Of a DNA stretch of 64,000 nucleotides, positions 1 to 7,623 are shown piece by piece. This DNA comes from Oxalicibacterium flavum (GTDB lineage Bacteria > Pseudomonadota > Gammaproteobacteria > Burkholderiales > Burkholderiaceae_D), in assembly GCF_014635065.1 (NCBI RefSeq), contig NZ_BMCG01000002.1:248001-312000 (forward strand), read 5' to 3'. The notes beneath the pieces were generated by a model. The model saw only the letters and a program-made list of their open reading frames with translations, did not search any database and had not been told where the DNA came from. Made by a program: the position numbers and the translations under genes. Every line of letters begins with the position of its first letter. The first letter of the stretch is position 1.

Positions 1-326
1 CGGTCCTCGACGCTGAAACGGCGCTTGATGAAGCCCTGCCTTTCCAGGTCGTCGCAAATGCGCGTGAGGTTGGCGGGCTTTTCGGAACAGGCTTCGCTCA
101 ATTCGGAAGCGCGCTGAGTTTCGTTGTCCGAGCCGTAGAGCACCATCAGCGCGGTGTAGCCGACGGTGGTCAGGCCGTGCGCCTTCATCGCCGCATTCAG
201 CAGGTCCTGGGTCCGCTTCTGCAGGTGATAGGAAAGCCGGTTCAGCGTCACGAGCCGGCTTGGATAATCGGGCATGCGTTCGACGCATCGGCTGATGCGG
301 CGATCGGTGCTGTCAAAGGATGTCAT
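1..326 (-). CDS. MarR-family transcriptional regulator (partial, runs off left edge)
   Basis: The N-terminal 108 residues of a winged-helix MarR regulator are present; the gene continues beyond base 1. The readable protein begins MTSFDSTDRR and contains the helix-turn-helix stretch around 'RASELSEACSEKPANLTRIC' and the wing start 'LERQGFIKRRFS', typical of EmrR/MprA-type repressors of drug efflux. Its ATG (326-324) overlaps the TGA of the upstream NodT-type gene (ATGA), so the two are probably translationally coupled. In related Burkholderiales such pairs are followed by emrA/emrB pump genes, which would lie outside the window (inference). A palindromic AT-rich site in front of the operon is a candidate for autoregulation. 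Confidence 0.85.
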   Translation of the reverse strand, partial: MTSFDSTDRRISRCVERMPDYPSRLVTLNRLSYHLQKRTQDLLNAAMKAHGLTTVGYTALMVLYGSDNETQRASELSEACSEKPANLTRICDDLERQGFIKRRFSVED

Positions 327-1819
327 GGTGTCTGTACCTTGCCGAGGAGAATGGATTGATCGGAAGAACGCGCCTGCTTATCGAGCGCCGCCACGTCGGC
401 TGACGGCAGGCCGCCGCCCAGCGCCAGCATCAGTTCGGCGTGGCTTTCCAGCCGGTGCGCGAGCAGCCGCGCCTGATCCTGCTGGCGCGACAGCAGGTTG
501 ACCTCGCTGTCGATCAGAATCAGGTAGTCGGTCATGCCGGCCTTCACGCCCTGCTGCGCAAGTGCACGGGCACGCGTGGCAGTGGCCAGCGCCCGTTCGT
601 TCAGGTGCAACTGCTGCTCGACCGAACGCGCCACGGCCAGCCGGCTGGCGACGCTTTCGAGCGCATACACCAGCGTGCCGTTGTAGCGCTCGACCGCCGC
701 ATCGTAGGCCGCGGTGCGCGCGCCGAGCTTGCTGCGCAAGGCGCCGCCGTCGAAGATCGGCAGCGAGATCGCCGGGCCCAGCCCGCGCACCGACGATTCG
801 CCGCTCAGGAACTTGGTGAATCCGATCGACTGGAAGCCGATGAAGGCCATCAGGTTGATGTCCGGATAGAAGGCGGCGCGCGCGGCGTCGATTTCCTTCG
901 CTGCCGCTTCCACGCTCCAGCGGCTGGCCGTCACATCGGGACGACGCCCGATCAGGTCGGCCGGCAGGCGTGCGGGCAGCGCCAGCGCGTCGGCATCGTC
1001 CAGTCGCATTGCCGGCCGCGCGATCGATTCGCCGCTGCCCGGCCCCTTGCCGGCCAGCGCGGCAAGCTGGTTGCGCAGGATCGCAATGCGTTCTTCATGT
1101 GCCTCGATTTCCAGTTGCAACGCCGGCAGCGTGGCATCGAGCTGCGTCGCCTCGACCTCGCTGGCAAGGCCGGCTGCAAGGCGCTTCTGCATGATCTGCA
1201 CCGCCTGTCGGCGATGCGCGAGACGGTCGTTCGCCAGATCCTTGAGTGCATGTTCGAGCGACAGTGCGATGTAGCTGCGCACCACGGCCTGTTCCAGCGT
1301 CAGGCGCGCAAGCTGCGCCTCGGCATCGGCCACTTTCTTCTCGGCCAGCATGGCGGCCAGCGTGCTGCGCTGGCGTCCCCACAGGTCGAGGTCGTAGCCG
1401 GCCTCGAGCGCGACGCGGTTGTACCACGCATAGTTGCCGGCCTCGGGCGCCGGGATGAAGTCGTGTTCGGAAAACAGTTCGCGCTGCAGCGACATGCCGG
1501 CTTCGACGTGCGGCCGGGTGGCCGCCTGCCCCACGCCAGCCATCGCCTCGGCCTGGCGCGCCCGCGCCGCGGCTTCGCGCAACCCCGGATTGTCGCGCAG
1601 CGCGGTCTCGATCAGGCGATCGAGCTGCGGATCGCGATAGACCTGCCACCATTGCTCGGACGGCCATGCGCCGTGCGCATCGTCCGCCGCGATCGCGCTG
1701 CCGGCTTGCAGGGCGTTGGCGTCGAGCTGCGCCGACTGCGGGCGCGCGCTGCCCATATCGGCACAGCCACTCAGGGCGGCAACGATGCAAACCAGCAAGG
1801 GCAGGACGATGGGTTTCAT
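323..1819 (-). CDS. NodT-family outer-membrane efflux lipoprotein (RND/MFS efflux channel)
   Basis: About 498 residues. The start at 1819 is chosen because it gives a lipoprotein signal peptide (MKPIVLPLLVCIVAALSGC) with lipobox LSGC and the lipidated Cys at residue 19; an in-frame ATG 84 bases upstream would bury it and lies in the AT-rich promoter region. Two outer-membrane efflux protein repeats follow, with family landmarks such as the 'AEAMAGVGQAATRPHVEAG' region and 'PADLIGRRPDVTASRWSVEA'. Family role: the TolC-like exit duct of a tripartite multidrug efflux pump, anchored in the outer membrane. It is the first gene of an operon with the overlapping marR gene; the inner-membrane pump and adaptor genes would follow to the left of the window. 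Confidence 0.9.
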   Translation of the reverse strand: MKPIVLPLLVCIVAALSGCADMGSARPQSAQLDANALQAGSAIAADDAHGAWPSEQWWQVYRDPQLDRLIETALRDNPGLREAAARARQAEAMAGVGQAATRPHVEAGMSLQRELFSEHDFIPAPEAGNYAWYNRVALEAGYDLDLWGRQRSTLAAMLAEKKVADAEAQLARLTLEQAVVRSYIALSLEHALKDLANDRLAHRRQAVQIMQKRLAAGLASEVEATQLDATLPALQLEIEAHEERIAILRNQLAALAGKGPGSGESIARPAMRLDDADALALPARLPADLIGRRPDVTASRWSVEAAAKEIDAARAAFYPDINLMAFIGFQSIGFTKFLSGESSVRGLGPAISLPIFDGGALRSKLGARTAAYDAAVERYNGTLVYALESVASRLAVARSVEQQLHLNERALATATRARALAQQGVKAGMTDYLILIDSEVNLLSRQQDQARLLAHRLESHAELMLALGGGLPSADVAALDKQARSSDQSILLGKVQTP

Positions 1820-1850
1820 GACGGCAAAATCTGCGGATACGATGCCATTT

Positions 1851-1885
1851 ATTTTACTTAGATATATTTCATTAGTAAAGTAAAT
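1851..1885. promoter_or_regulatory. Putative MarR operator / promoter region of the efflux operon
   Basis: This is an AT-rich stretch in otherwise GC-rich DNA, about 30-65 bases upstream of the NodT start codon. It contains the inverted repeat TTTACTT (1853-1859) / AAGTAAA (1878-1884) and, nested in it, TTACT (1854-1858) / AGTAA (1874-1878). MarR-family repressors bind such AT-rich dyads and the regulator gene lies in this operon, so it is a plausible autoregulatory operator. The assignment is inference from sequence and context. Confidence 0.5.
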
Positions 1886-1983
1886 GACGAAATTACCGCG
1901 CAATTCCGCAACAGAATCTCAAGGCCGGCCAATAAAAAACCGGCGCACGGTTACCCGTACGCCGGCATGGCGATCAGTTCGGC

Positions 1984-2274
1984 TTATGCGGGAAGCTTGC
2001 CGCTTCTGCTCGACAACCTGATGCAGGTATAAATGGCATACAAGCCCGACAGGCCAACCGCCATATAGACAACGCGCGAAGCCACTGTCGCCTCGCCCAG
2101 CAGGACTGCCACCAGATCGATATTCATCAATCCGATCAGTCCCCAGTTGATCCCGCCGACGATCAACAAGACCATTGCGATCCAATCCACTGCATTCAAA
2201 CTGCGTGAAGAACCGCCGGCGCGACGGTCGGCGAGATGACGCCGTTCAACCATGGGAGTATCGATAGCTGCCAT
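1984..2274 (-). CDS. DUF378 family small membrane protein
   Basis: 96 residues. The core 'NAVDWIAMVLLIVGGINWGL' followed by a second hydrophobic segment (about residues 62-85) is the hallmark of the DUF378 (YuzA-like) family: two membrane helices with a conserved GGINWGL turn and no known function. The N-terminal 25 residues are polar and Arg-rich, extending the usual 65-75 residue family length. A clear ribosome binding site (GGAGGGA) lies 5-6 bases before the ATG. It stands alone between the efflux operon and hpf. Confidence 0.85.
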   Translation of the reverse strand: MAAIDTPMVERRHLADRRAGGSSRSLNAVDWIAMVLLIVGGINWGLIGLMNIDLVAVLLGEATVASRVVYMAVGLSGLYAIYTCIRLSSRSGKLPA

Positions 2275-2526
2275 GATGTCCCTCCTTCCATTGAAAACAG
2301 ATTTCAGGAACCACTCTCCTCTGCGCCCACGTCTGAAATTTCATTCGTGAAATCGCATGCCCGCATCTTTTCACAAAGCCGGAAGCGCGATACGTAGGAC
2401 AAACGCTACAGTTCCGGTCAGAATGCGTGTTAGAGACGTCGCTGAAATGCCCTCTCGAACGGCAAGGAACGAATCGACTTTACCGTGCTCCTATTTACAA
2501 GAACGTTTTCTTTGGGGGAATTGCTG

Positions 2527-2892
2527 ATGAATACCTTGATCACCGGACACCATCTCGAACTGACGCCGGCCATTCGTGCCTATGTGGAAAGCAAGCTCGA
2601 ACGCATCACCCGCCATTTCGACAAGATCGTCGAAATCGAAGTCATCCTGGCGGTCGATACCCTGCCGCAGAAGGAAATGCGGCAACGCGCCGAAGTCAAC
2701 CTGCGGCTGAAGGGCGACACCCTGCACGCGGAAGAGTCGGCCCAGGACCTGTACGCTGCCATCGACGGCATGATCGAAAAACTCGATCGCCAGGTGCTGA
2801 AGGTCAAGGGAAAGATCAAGGACCATCGCCACGAAAGCGGCAAGCGGCTGGAAGAACTGCCGGCCGATGAGGAAACCGCGGACGGAAGCTGA
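2527..2892 (+). CDS. hpf: Ribosome hibernation-promoting factor HPF/RaiA
   Basis: 121 residues starting MNTLITGHHLELTPAIRAY; the upstream in-frame ATG at 2485 is rejected because homologues start here. The full-length short-form HPF fold is recognisable ('VESKLERITRHFDKIVEIEVIL' region, then the 'MRQRAEVNLRLKGDTLHAEE' strand and a final helix). Family role: binds the 30S decoding region in stationary phase or stress and promotes inactive 100S dimers. In many Betaproteobacteria hpf follows rpoN, but here it is a stand-alone gene with a 250-base upstream region and its own terminator. Confidence 0.92.
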   Translation: MNTLITGHHLELTPAIRAYVESKLERITRHFDKIVEIEVILAVDTLPQKEMRQRAEVNLRLKGDTLHAEESAQDLYAAIDGMIEKLDRQVLKVKGKIKDHRHESGKRLEELPADEETADGS

Positions 2893-2908
2893 CATCCGGC
2901 CAGGTGCA

Positions 2909-2936
2909 AGCATCCGCCTCCACGCGGGTGCTTTTT
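2909..2936 (+). terminator. Rho-independent terminator of hpf
   Basis: A 9-bp stem AGCATCCGC / GCGGGTGCT (one G-T pair) with a 6-base loop is followed directly by a run of T, 17 bases after the hpf stop codon. It also lies just before the 3' end of the convergent EamA gene. Confidence 0.8.
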
Positions 2937-3850
2937 CATTTGGCCATGGCTTGCCGGCGTGAGGAAATCACGATGCCGCCGACGATCAGCAGGAAGGCGA
3001 CGGCGTGATACAGATGCGGCGCCTCGCCCAGAAAGGCGGCCGACATCAGCGCCGCAAACAACGGCGTCAGGTTGGCGAAGAAGCCGGCGATGGTCGGCCC
3101 CACCCGCTGCACGCCAAGTCCCCAGCAGCGCAAGGCAATGATGGCCGGACCGATCGCGACGAAGGCCAGGGCCGCCGCCAGCGGCCAGCCCCAGTGCACC
3201 TCCTGCACATCGAGCGCGTGCTCGACACCGGCGAACAGTCCCGACCACACGGCGCCGAAGGCGACCTGTGCCAGCAGGAAGGCACTCCAGTCGGCCCGCA
3301 GCGCAGGCGGGTCCTTCGGCAAGGTCAGCAGCCAACTGTAAAAGGACCAGACGATGGCGGCGGCAATCATCATCAGATCGCCAGGAACCAGTCGCAGCGA
3401 CAACAGGAAATGCCAGTCGCCGCGACTCAGCACCAGCAGCACGCCGCCGATCGAGAGCACCGCGCCCACCGTCTGCCGCCGCGAGATCGCGGTGCCGAAG
3501 AACAAGGCACCGATCAGCATCATCCAGACCGGCATGCTGGCGGCCACCAGCGTCACATTGATCGGTGACGAGGTCTTCAGCGCAAGATACTGCAGCGTGT
3601 TGTAGAGCCCCACTCCCAGCAATCCGAGCAGCGCAAAACGCCGCCACGCCGGCCACAGAGGACTGTCGCGACGGAATACGCGATGCGCGAACGGCAGCAG
3701 GATCAGCATCGCGAGCGACCAGCGCAGGCAGTTGAGCAGCACTGGCGGCACCAGTTCGTGCACTGCGCGACCGACGATTGCGTTGCCGGCCCACATCACC
3801 GGCGCCAGCGTCAGCAGCAGGATGGTCGAGGGCGATAGCTTCTGGTTCAT
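2936..3850 (-). CDS. EamA (DMT superfamily) transporter
   Basis: About 304 residues with ten predicted membrane helices arranged as two EamA repeats ('LLLTLAPVMWAGNAIVGRAV' near the N terminus; 'ALAFVAIGPAIIALRCWGLG' in the second half). Start at 3850 (MNQKLSPSTILLL) places the first helix directly at the N terminus; an ATG 42 bases upstream falls inside a perfect inverted repeat and is less likely. Family role: metabolite or drug exporter in the inner membrane; substrate cannot be told from sequence. It is monocistronic and converges on hpf. Confidence 0.88.
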   Translation of the reverse strand: MNQKLSPSTILLLTLAPVMWAGNAIVGRAVHELVPPVLLNCLRWSLAMLILLPFAHRVFRRDSPLWPAWRRFALLGLLGVGLYNTLQYLALKTSSPINVTLVAASMPVWMMLIGALFFGTAISRRQTVGAVLSIGGVLLVLSRGDWHFLLSLRLVPGDLMMIAAAIVWSFYSWLLTLPKDPPALRADWSAFLLAQVAFGAVWSGLFAGVEHALDVQEVHWGWPLAAALAFVAIGPAIIALRCWGLGVQRVGPTIAGFFANLTPLFAALMSAAFLGEAPHLYHAVAFLLIVGGIVISSRRQAMAK

Positions 3851-3869
3851 GCATTCATTCCAGTACGGC

Positions 3870-3898
3870 TGCACGATGCACGTTGAATGCATCGTGCA
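3870..3898. promoter_or_regulatory. Perfect 11-bp inverted repeat upstream of the EamA transporter
   Basis: TGCACGATGCA (3870-3880) and its exact reverse complement TGCATCGTGCA (3888-3898) are separated by 7 bases, starting 20 bases upstream of the EamA start codon. There is no T-tract, so it looks more like a regulator binding site or a leader hairpin than a terminator. The cognate regulator is not identifiable here. Confidence 0.6.
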
Positions 3899-3955
3899 AA
3901 AGGCAAGAGGATACCGGATCGCGGTGCCGCCGGCAGGGTCTTCGCGTCGCGATCA

Positions 3956-4345
3956 TCAATGGTGATAGCGGTACTCCTGGGTCAGTCCACCATAACCGTA
4001 GGATGCAGCACGCACATCCTCCACATGGATGTAGCTTTCCTCGTGCAGATTGCCGAGTATGCGTTCAAGGCCGGCGAAGGCTTCGCGGATATAGCGCGCC
4101 TTCTCTTCCTTGGTGTTGGTTTCGTCGGTGATCTTGATGTCGAAGTAGAAGCTGTTCTTGCCCTGCTCGCTGAGCAACCGGCCGCCGACCCACCAGCTGT
4201 CGCGCGACACATAATCGATCGCGATGGCCGTCACCTCGGGTTTCTTGCCGAGAATCCGGCTGGTCAGGTCCAGCAGCAGTTCCGCCACCTTTCTGCTCGT
4301 TTCCGGATTTTTCTCTGCACCAATCTTCACATTCAGAATGGGCAT
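3956..4345 (-). CDS. Tautomerase-superfamily protein (4-oxalocrotonate tautomerase/MIF-like)
   Basis: 129 residues beginning MPILNVKIGAEKNPE. After Met removal the N-terminal Pro would be the catalytic general base characteristic of the tautomerase superfamily; the length corresponds to a fused double-motif or MIF-like form rather than the 60-residue 4-OT monomer. A ribosome binding site (AAGGAG) precedes the ATG by 7 bases. The substrate is unknown. The gene lies directly downstream of a MarR-family gene on the same strand, and the 47-base interval holds a candidate operator, so substrate-responsive control by that regulator is likely (inference). Confidence 0.8.
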   Translation of the reverse strand: MPILNVKIGAEKNPETSRKVAELLLDLTSRILGKKPEVTAIAIDYVSRDSWWVGGRLLSEQGKNSFYFDIKITDETNTKEEKARYIREAFAGLERILGNLHEESYIHVEDVRAASYGYGGLTQEYRYHH

Positions 4346-4359
4346 GACATGCTCCTTTT

Positions 4360-4377
4360 TAGTTTGATATGCAACTA
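4360..4377. promoter_or_regulatory. Putative MarR operator before the tautomerase gene
   Basis: This is an imperfect palindrome with arms TAGTT / AACTA around a central ATAT. The half-site AGTTGCATA (read on the minus strand) recurs as GGTTGCATA upstream of the neighbouring marR gene (4838-4846). Two copies in front of regulator and target argue for a real MarR-family operator. Confidence 0.5.
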
Positions 4378-4392
4378 TTCAGGCAAAAAAAT

Positions 4393-4809
4393 TTACTCGA
4401 GTATCGTGCGCGCCTTTTTTACGCCCGCTACCGTTTCCTCGAACTGCTCGGTACTCATCGCCTTCTTCAGGCGTCGCGTCACTTCGCCGCTGGCGGCGTC
4501 GAGCGCAGAATGCAAGGCCCTGCCCTGCGAAGTCGGTTCGATTGCCGACTCACGGCCGTCGTGCTCGGTGCCCTTACGCTCCAGGAGCCCGAGCCGTTGC
4601 AGACCGTCCAGCGTGCGCGTGGCCGTCGAGCGGGAAATCGACAGAGCCTGTGCCAGCTCGCTCTGCAGCAGGCCGGGCCGGGTCAGCACCACACGCAACA
4701 TGAAAGCCTGCGGCGGCGTCAACCCGAACGGCTTGAACGCCCTGGCCCATTCCTTTTCCAGCGCGCGCGCCAGGGCGGTCGTATTGAAATAGAGGCAGCG
4801 ATCGAACAT
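4393..4809 (-). CDS. MarR-family transcriptional regulator
   Basis: 138 residues. The winged helix-turn-helix is clear: 'LTPPQAFMLRVVL', recognition region 'SELAQALSISRSTATRTLDGLQRLGLLERK', then wing and C-terminal dimerisation helix. An AGGA ribosome binding site is present about 9 bases before the ATG. The tautomerase gene follows 47 bases downstream on the same strand, so the pair probably forms a local substrate-sensing unit. Related half-sites lie upstream of both genes. The ligand is unknown. Confidence 0.88.
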   Translation of the reverse strand: MFDRCLYFNTTALARALEKEWARAFKPFGLTPPQAFMLRVVLTRPGLLQSELAQALSISRSTATRTLDGLQRLGLLERKGTEHDGRESAIEPTSQGRALHSALDAASGEVTRRLKKAMSTEQFEETVAGVKKARTILE

Positions 4810-4828
4810 GCATGCATCCTAGGACAAA

Positions 4829-4847
4829 TTGATTCGCTATGCAACCA
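4829..4847. promoter_or_regulatory. Second MarR half-site region, upstream of marR
   Basis: Contains TATGCAACC (4838-4846), the same half-site as in the palindrome before the tautomerase gene, placed about 28 bases upstream of the marR start codon. The opposing half is degenerate. It would serve autorepression (inference). Confidence 0.35.
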
Positions 4848-4855
4848 TATATTAC

Positions 4856-4874
4856 TGCCGGCAGTTTGCCGGCA
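4856..4874 (-). terminator. GC-rich hairpin downstream of the Cys-rich mini-gene
   Basis: Two copies of the self-complementary octamer TGCCGGCA (4856-4863 and 4867-4874) can pair into a short tight hairpin just after the stop codon of the minus-strand gene ending at 4884. There is no real T-tract, so termination is only a possibility. Confidence 0.3.
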
Positions 4875-4883
4875 GCGATTTCA

Positions 4884-5102
4884 TCAATGGTGGTGATGCG
4901 TCCAGTTGGCATCTCCCGAGGCCAGCCAGGACTCGACCGCGTCCTTCTGCCCCGTGGCATGGCGGCGTATCTCGCCGCAATCGCAGATACCCATGTAGGG
5001 CTGGATGTGGGAACAGGCAGAGACTTTCTGCAGGAAAACCTTGACCGGCTTGGCGCACTGCGTGCACTTGAAGGTCAGGATGCGCGAAGGTTTGTTGCTC
5101 AT
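4884..5102 (-). CDS. Small Cys-rich (zinc-ribbon-like) protein with C-terminal His tract
   Basis: 72 residues. Three cysteine groups (CTQC near residue 13, a single Cys with neighbouring His 'ACSH', and CDC near residue 41) suggest a metal-binding ribbon, and the protein ends in four consecutive His residues. I do not recognise a named family. No convincing ribosome binding site is visible, but the reading frame fits neatly between the methyltransferase stop (5130) and the next gene, and codon use matches its neighbours. Probably the second gene of a two-gene unit with the methyltransferase. Confidence 0.6.
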   Translation of the reverse strand: MSNKPSRILTFKCTQCAKPVKVFLQKVSACSHIQPYMGICDCGEIRRHATGQKDAVESWLASGDANWTHHHH

Positions 5103-5129
5103 GATGGGGCTTGAATATGAAAGATGTCA

Positions 5130-6248
5130 TTACGCTGCGGCGAGTCGCCACAACGAAGTGATTTCCCGCGCACGCGCCTCATGCAGCGGATCAGTGGCAT
5201 CGCCGGCACGCGCATGAACCGGGCGCGTGTCCATGCGCGCCACCACCTTGAGTCCGGCGTCGGCGATCATCTGCAGCAGTTCTTCGCGGCTGCGCAGTTC
5301 CAGATGCTCGGCCAGGTCGGACAGGATCAGCCAACCCTCTCCCTGCGGCGTCAGGTGATCCTTCAGGCCGGTCAGGAAGCCGCGCAGCATCGCGCTGTCC
5401 GGATCATAGATCGCGCGCTCGATGGCCGCGTTGGGGCGTGCCGGAATCCAGGGCGGATTGCAGACCACGAGCGGCGCGCGGCCGGGAGGAAACAGATCGG
5501 CCTCGACAATCTGCACGCGGTCGAGCAGATCCAGCCGCCCCAGATTGTCGCGTGCGCAGGACAAGGCGCGTGCATCGCAGTCGGTTGCCACCACCTCGCT
5601 CACGCCGCGCCGCGCCAGCAATGCCGCAATCACGCCGGTGCCGGTGCCGATATCGAATGCCAGGGTGCGTGCCGGCAATGGCGCCTCGGCGATCAGCGCC
5701 AGATACTCGCCACGTATCGGCGAAAAGACGCCGTACCAGGGATGAATGCGTGCCTCCAGCTCGGCAATCTCGACGCCCTTGCGGCGCCACTCGTGCGCGC
5801 CGATCAGCCCCAGGATTTCACGCAGCGGCACCACGAATGCGCCGGACGACGCGCCGTAGGCTTCGTTGCAGGCGAGCCGTATGTCGGGTGCGCGCCGCAA
5901 ACCGATGCCGTAATCGGCATCGACCTCCACCAGCAGCATGCCCAGCGTGCGTGCGCGTTGCGACTGCGCCTGCCGATGCAGATTGAACGACTCGCGCGGA
6001 ATGGCCGAGGTCTTGCGCGGCTTGCGTTCGATGCGGCGCGTGAGAGCCTGCAGCAATTGCCGTGCATTCTGGAAATCGCCGCGCCATAGCAGGCCGGTGC
6101 CTTCGCTGGCGAGACGGAATGCGCTATCGGCGTTCAGGGTGTCGTCTGCAATGACGACGCGTTTGGGCGGGCGCAGGCCGCTTTCGGATTGCCAGCGAAG
6201 GCTGCGAGTAACGTCGCCTTCCTGCCATTCGAGCATGGGATGGGTCAT
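5130..6248 (-). CDS. Class I SAM-dependent methyltransferase (HemK/RlmG-like, NPPW motif)
   Basis: 372 residues. The N-terminal half (1-190) is family-specific; the C-terminal half is a Rossmann methyltransferase with the SAM-binding motif DIGTGTG at 199-205, the acidic residue of motif II near 'VVATDCDARALSC', and the catalytic NPPW at 264-267, which marks enzymes modifying amide or exocyclic amino groups (glutamine, adenine or guanine N). This resembles PrmC/RlmG-type enzymes, but the actual target is unknown. Followed after 27 bases by the Cys-rich mini-gene. Confidence 0.82.
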   Translation of the reverse strand: MTHPMLEWQEGDVTRSLRWQSESGLRPPKRVVIADDTLNADSAFRLASEGTGLLWRGDFQNARQLLQALTRRIERKPRKTSAIPRESFNLHRQAQSQRARTLGMLLVEVDADYGIGLRRAPDIRLACNEAYGASSGAFVVPLREILGLIGAHEWRRKGVEIAELEARIHPWYGVFSPIRGEYLALIAEAPLPARTLAFDIGTGTGVIAALLARRGVSEVVATDCDARALSCARDNLGRLDLLDRVQIVEADLFPPGRAPLVVCNPPWIPARPNAAIERAIYDPDSAMLRGFLTGLKDHLTPQGEGWLILSDLAEHLELRSREELLQMIADAGLKVVARMDTRPVHARAGDATDPLHEARAREITSLWRLAAA

Positions 6249-6574
6249 GGATAATGCTGGCCAGGTGAAGATCCGCTGCAGGCAGCGGATGCAAAAGCCT
6301 GCATTGTGCGCGAATGCCGTGGCAATGGGAACAGTCGGCTGCCACTTCAGCGCGCATGGCGACGGGCATCCGTTCCCTCACGACATGTTCGAATGCAAAT
6401 ATTGCAACATTGCTTTATCATGGGCACGCCTGCCTAATCGGATAACAGATTCGCAATTCCCCCTTTATTCCATCGATCATGTCGGCGAAATGCATGTCAG
6501 AATGGTTTTGCGACATGCTCCGTGCGGAGATCGGGCGTGGCGATCGGCATGTTGCCGCTACCAGAATCTGACAG
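6249..6574. other. Intergenic region between divergent methyltransferase and dnaJ-like genes
   Basis: 326 bases without a credible gene. It contains a short inverted repeat (ATCCGCTGC 6271-6279 / GCAGCGGAT 6282-6290) and an AT-rich segment with the small palindrome TGCAA-ATA-TTGCA (6394-6406) followed by TATCAT (6416-6421), which could belong to a promoter for the dnaJ-like gene. I could not fit a convincing -35/-10 pair. Confidence 0.5.
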
Positions 6575-7531
6575 ATGAAATACAAGGATCATTACGCCAC
6601 TCTCGGTATTCCACGCAATGCAACGCAGGATGCCGTCAAGAAAGCCTACCGCAAGCTTGCGCGCCGCTACCATCCCGACGTCAGTCGCGAACCGCTGGCC
6701 GAACTGCGCTTCAAGGAGGTGGGCGAAGCCTATGCAGTGCTGCGCGATCCGGACCGGCGCGCGGCCTATGATCTGATTCCGCCACCACGCAGCGCGCGGG
6801 ATGAAGCGCCCTCGCCGCGCGCCAGCCGCAGCTACGGCGACGACACCCGCACCGACGACAGCAAATCCGGTTTCTTTCGCCGCCAGGACGAGAGTTTCGG
6901 CAACATTCTCGATGAAATGATGGGCCGGCCCGGCATGCACCCGCCGAGAACGCACGGACTGAACGTGCATGGCAGCGACCAGCACGCCAAGGTGCAGATC
7001 GATCTGGAAGATGCTTTCCACGGCACCGCGCGCAGCATTTCCATTCCCACCTATGCCACCGATGACCGCGGCATGCCGCTGGTTACCAGACGCACGCTCA
7101 AGGTCAACATTCCGCGCGGCATCCGCGCCGGACAGACCCTGCGCCTGGCTGGCCAGGGCCATGCCGGCATGGGCCAGGGCAAGGCTGGCGATCTCTATCT
7201 GGAAGTGGTGATCCGCCCCCATCATCGTTACCGTGTGGATGGGCGCGACGTCTATGTCGATGTGCCGCTGTCGCCGGAAGCCGCCAATGCCGGCACCACG
7301 GTCGAGGTCGCCACGCCTGAAGGCATTCTCCAGTTGTTCGTGCCGCCGGGCTCCGCTTCCGGCCGCAAGCTGCGCATGCGCGGCAAGGGCATTCCCGGCG
7401 ATCCCGCCGGCGATCTGTATGCCGTCATCACGAGCGCGCCGGTGCGCCTGCACACCGCCATGGCGCAAAAAGCCTATCGCGCACTGAAGGCCGCCTTCGA
7501 TTTTTCGCCGCGCGCCGATTCCGATCGCTGA
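6575..7531 (+). CDS. cbpA: CbpA-like DnaJ-class co-chaperone
   Basis: 318 residues. An N-terminal J domain (1-70) carries the HPD motif at 33-35 that stimulates DnaK ATPase. A Gly-poor linker follows, then the two C-terminal substrate-binding beta domains ('VQIDLEDAFHGTARSISIP', 'KVNIPRGIRAGQTLRLAGQG', 'DLYLEVVIRPHHRYRVDGRDVYVDVPLSPEAA'). No Cys-rich zinc domain is present, so this is a class II J protein like CbpA (about 306 residues in E. coli). Family role: co-chaperone of DnaK with curved-DNA-binding activity. No cbpM-like modulator gene follows, which is unusual compared with E. coli but common elsewhere. Confidence 0.88.
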   Translation: MKYKDHYATLGIPRNATQDAVKKAYRKLARRYHPDVSREPLAELRFKEVGEAYAVLRDPDRRAAYDLIPPPRSARDEAPSPRASRSYGDDTRTDDSKSGFFRRQDESFGNILDEMMGRPGMHPPRTHGLNVHGSDQHAKVQIDLEDAFHGTARSISIPTYATDDRGMPLVTRRTLKVNIPRGIRAGQTLRLAGQGHAGMGQGKAGDLYLEVVIRPHHRYRVDGRDVYVDVPLSPEAANAGTTVEVATPEGILQLFVPPGSASGRKLRMRGKGIPGDPAGDLYAVITSAPVRLHTAMAQKAYRALKAAFDFSPRADSDR

Positions 7532-7623
7532 ACACGGCCACGCCGCACTCCGCCAGACGGCAACCGCTATACTTGCAGGCTGCAATCGTGCACAGCCCAC
7601 CACAACCAGAAAAACATCCACAC

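Noticed and set aside
440-1861. 473-residue plus-strand ORF antisense to the NodT gene
   Set aside because: No recognisable domain, composition typical of a GC-rich shadow frame; the minus-strand lipoprotein has full family motifs.
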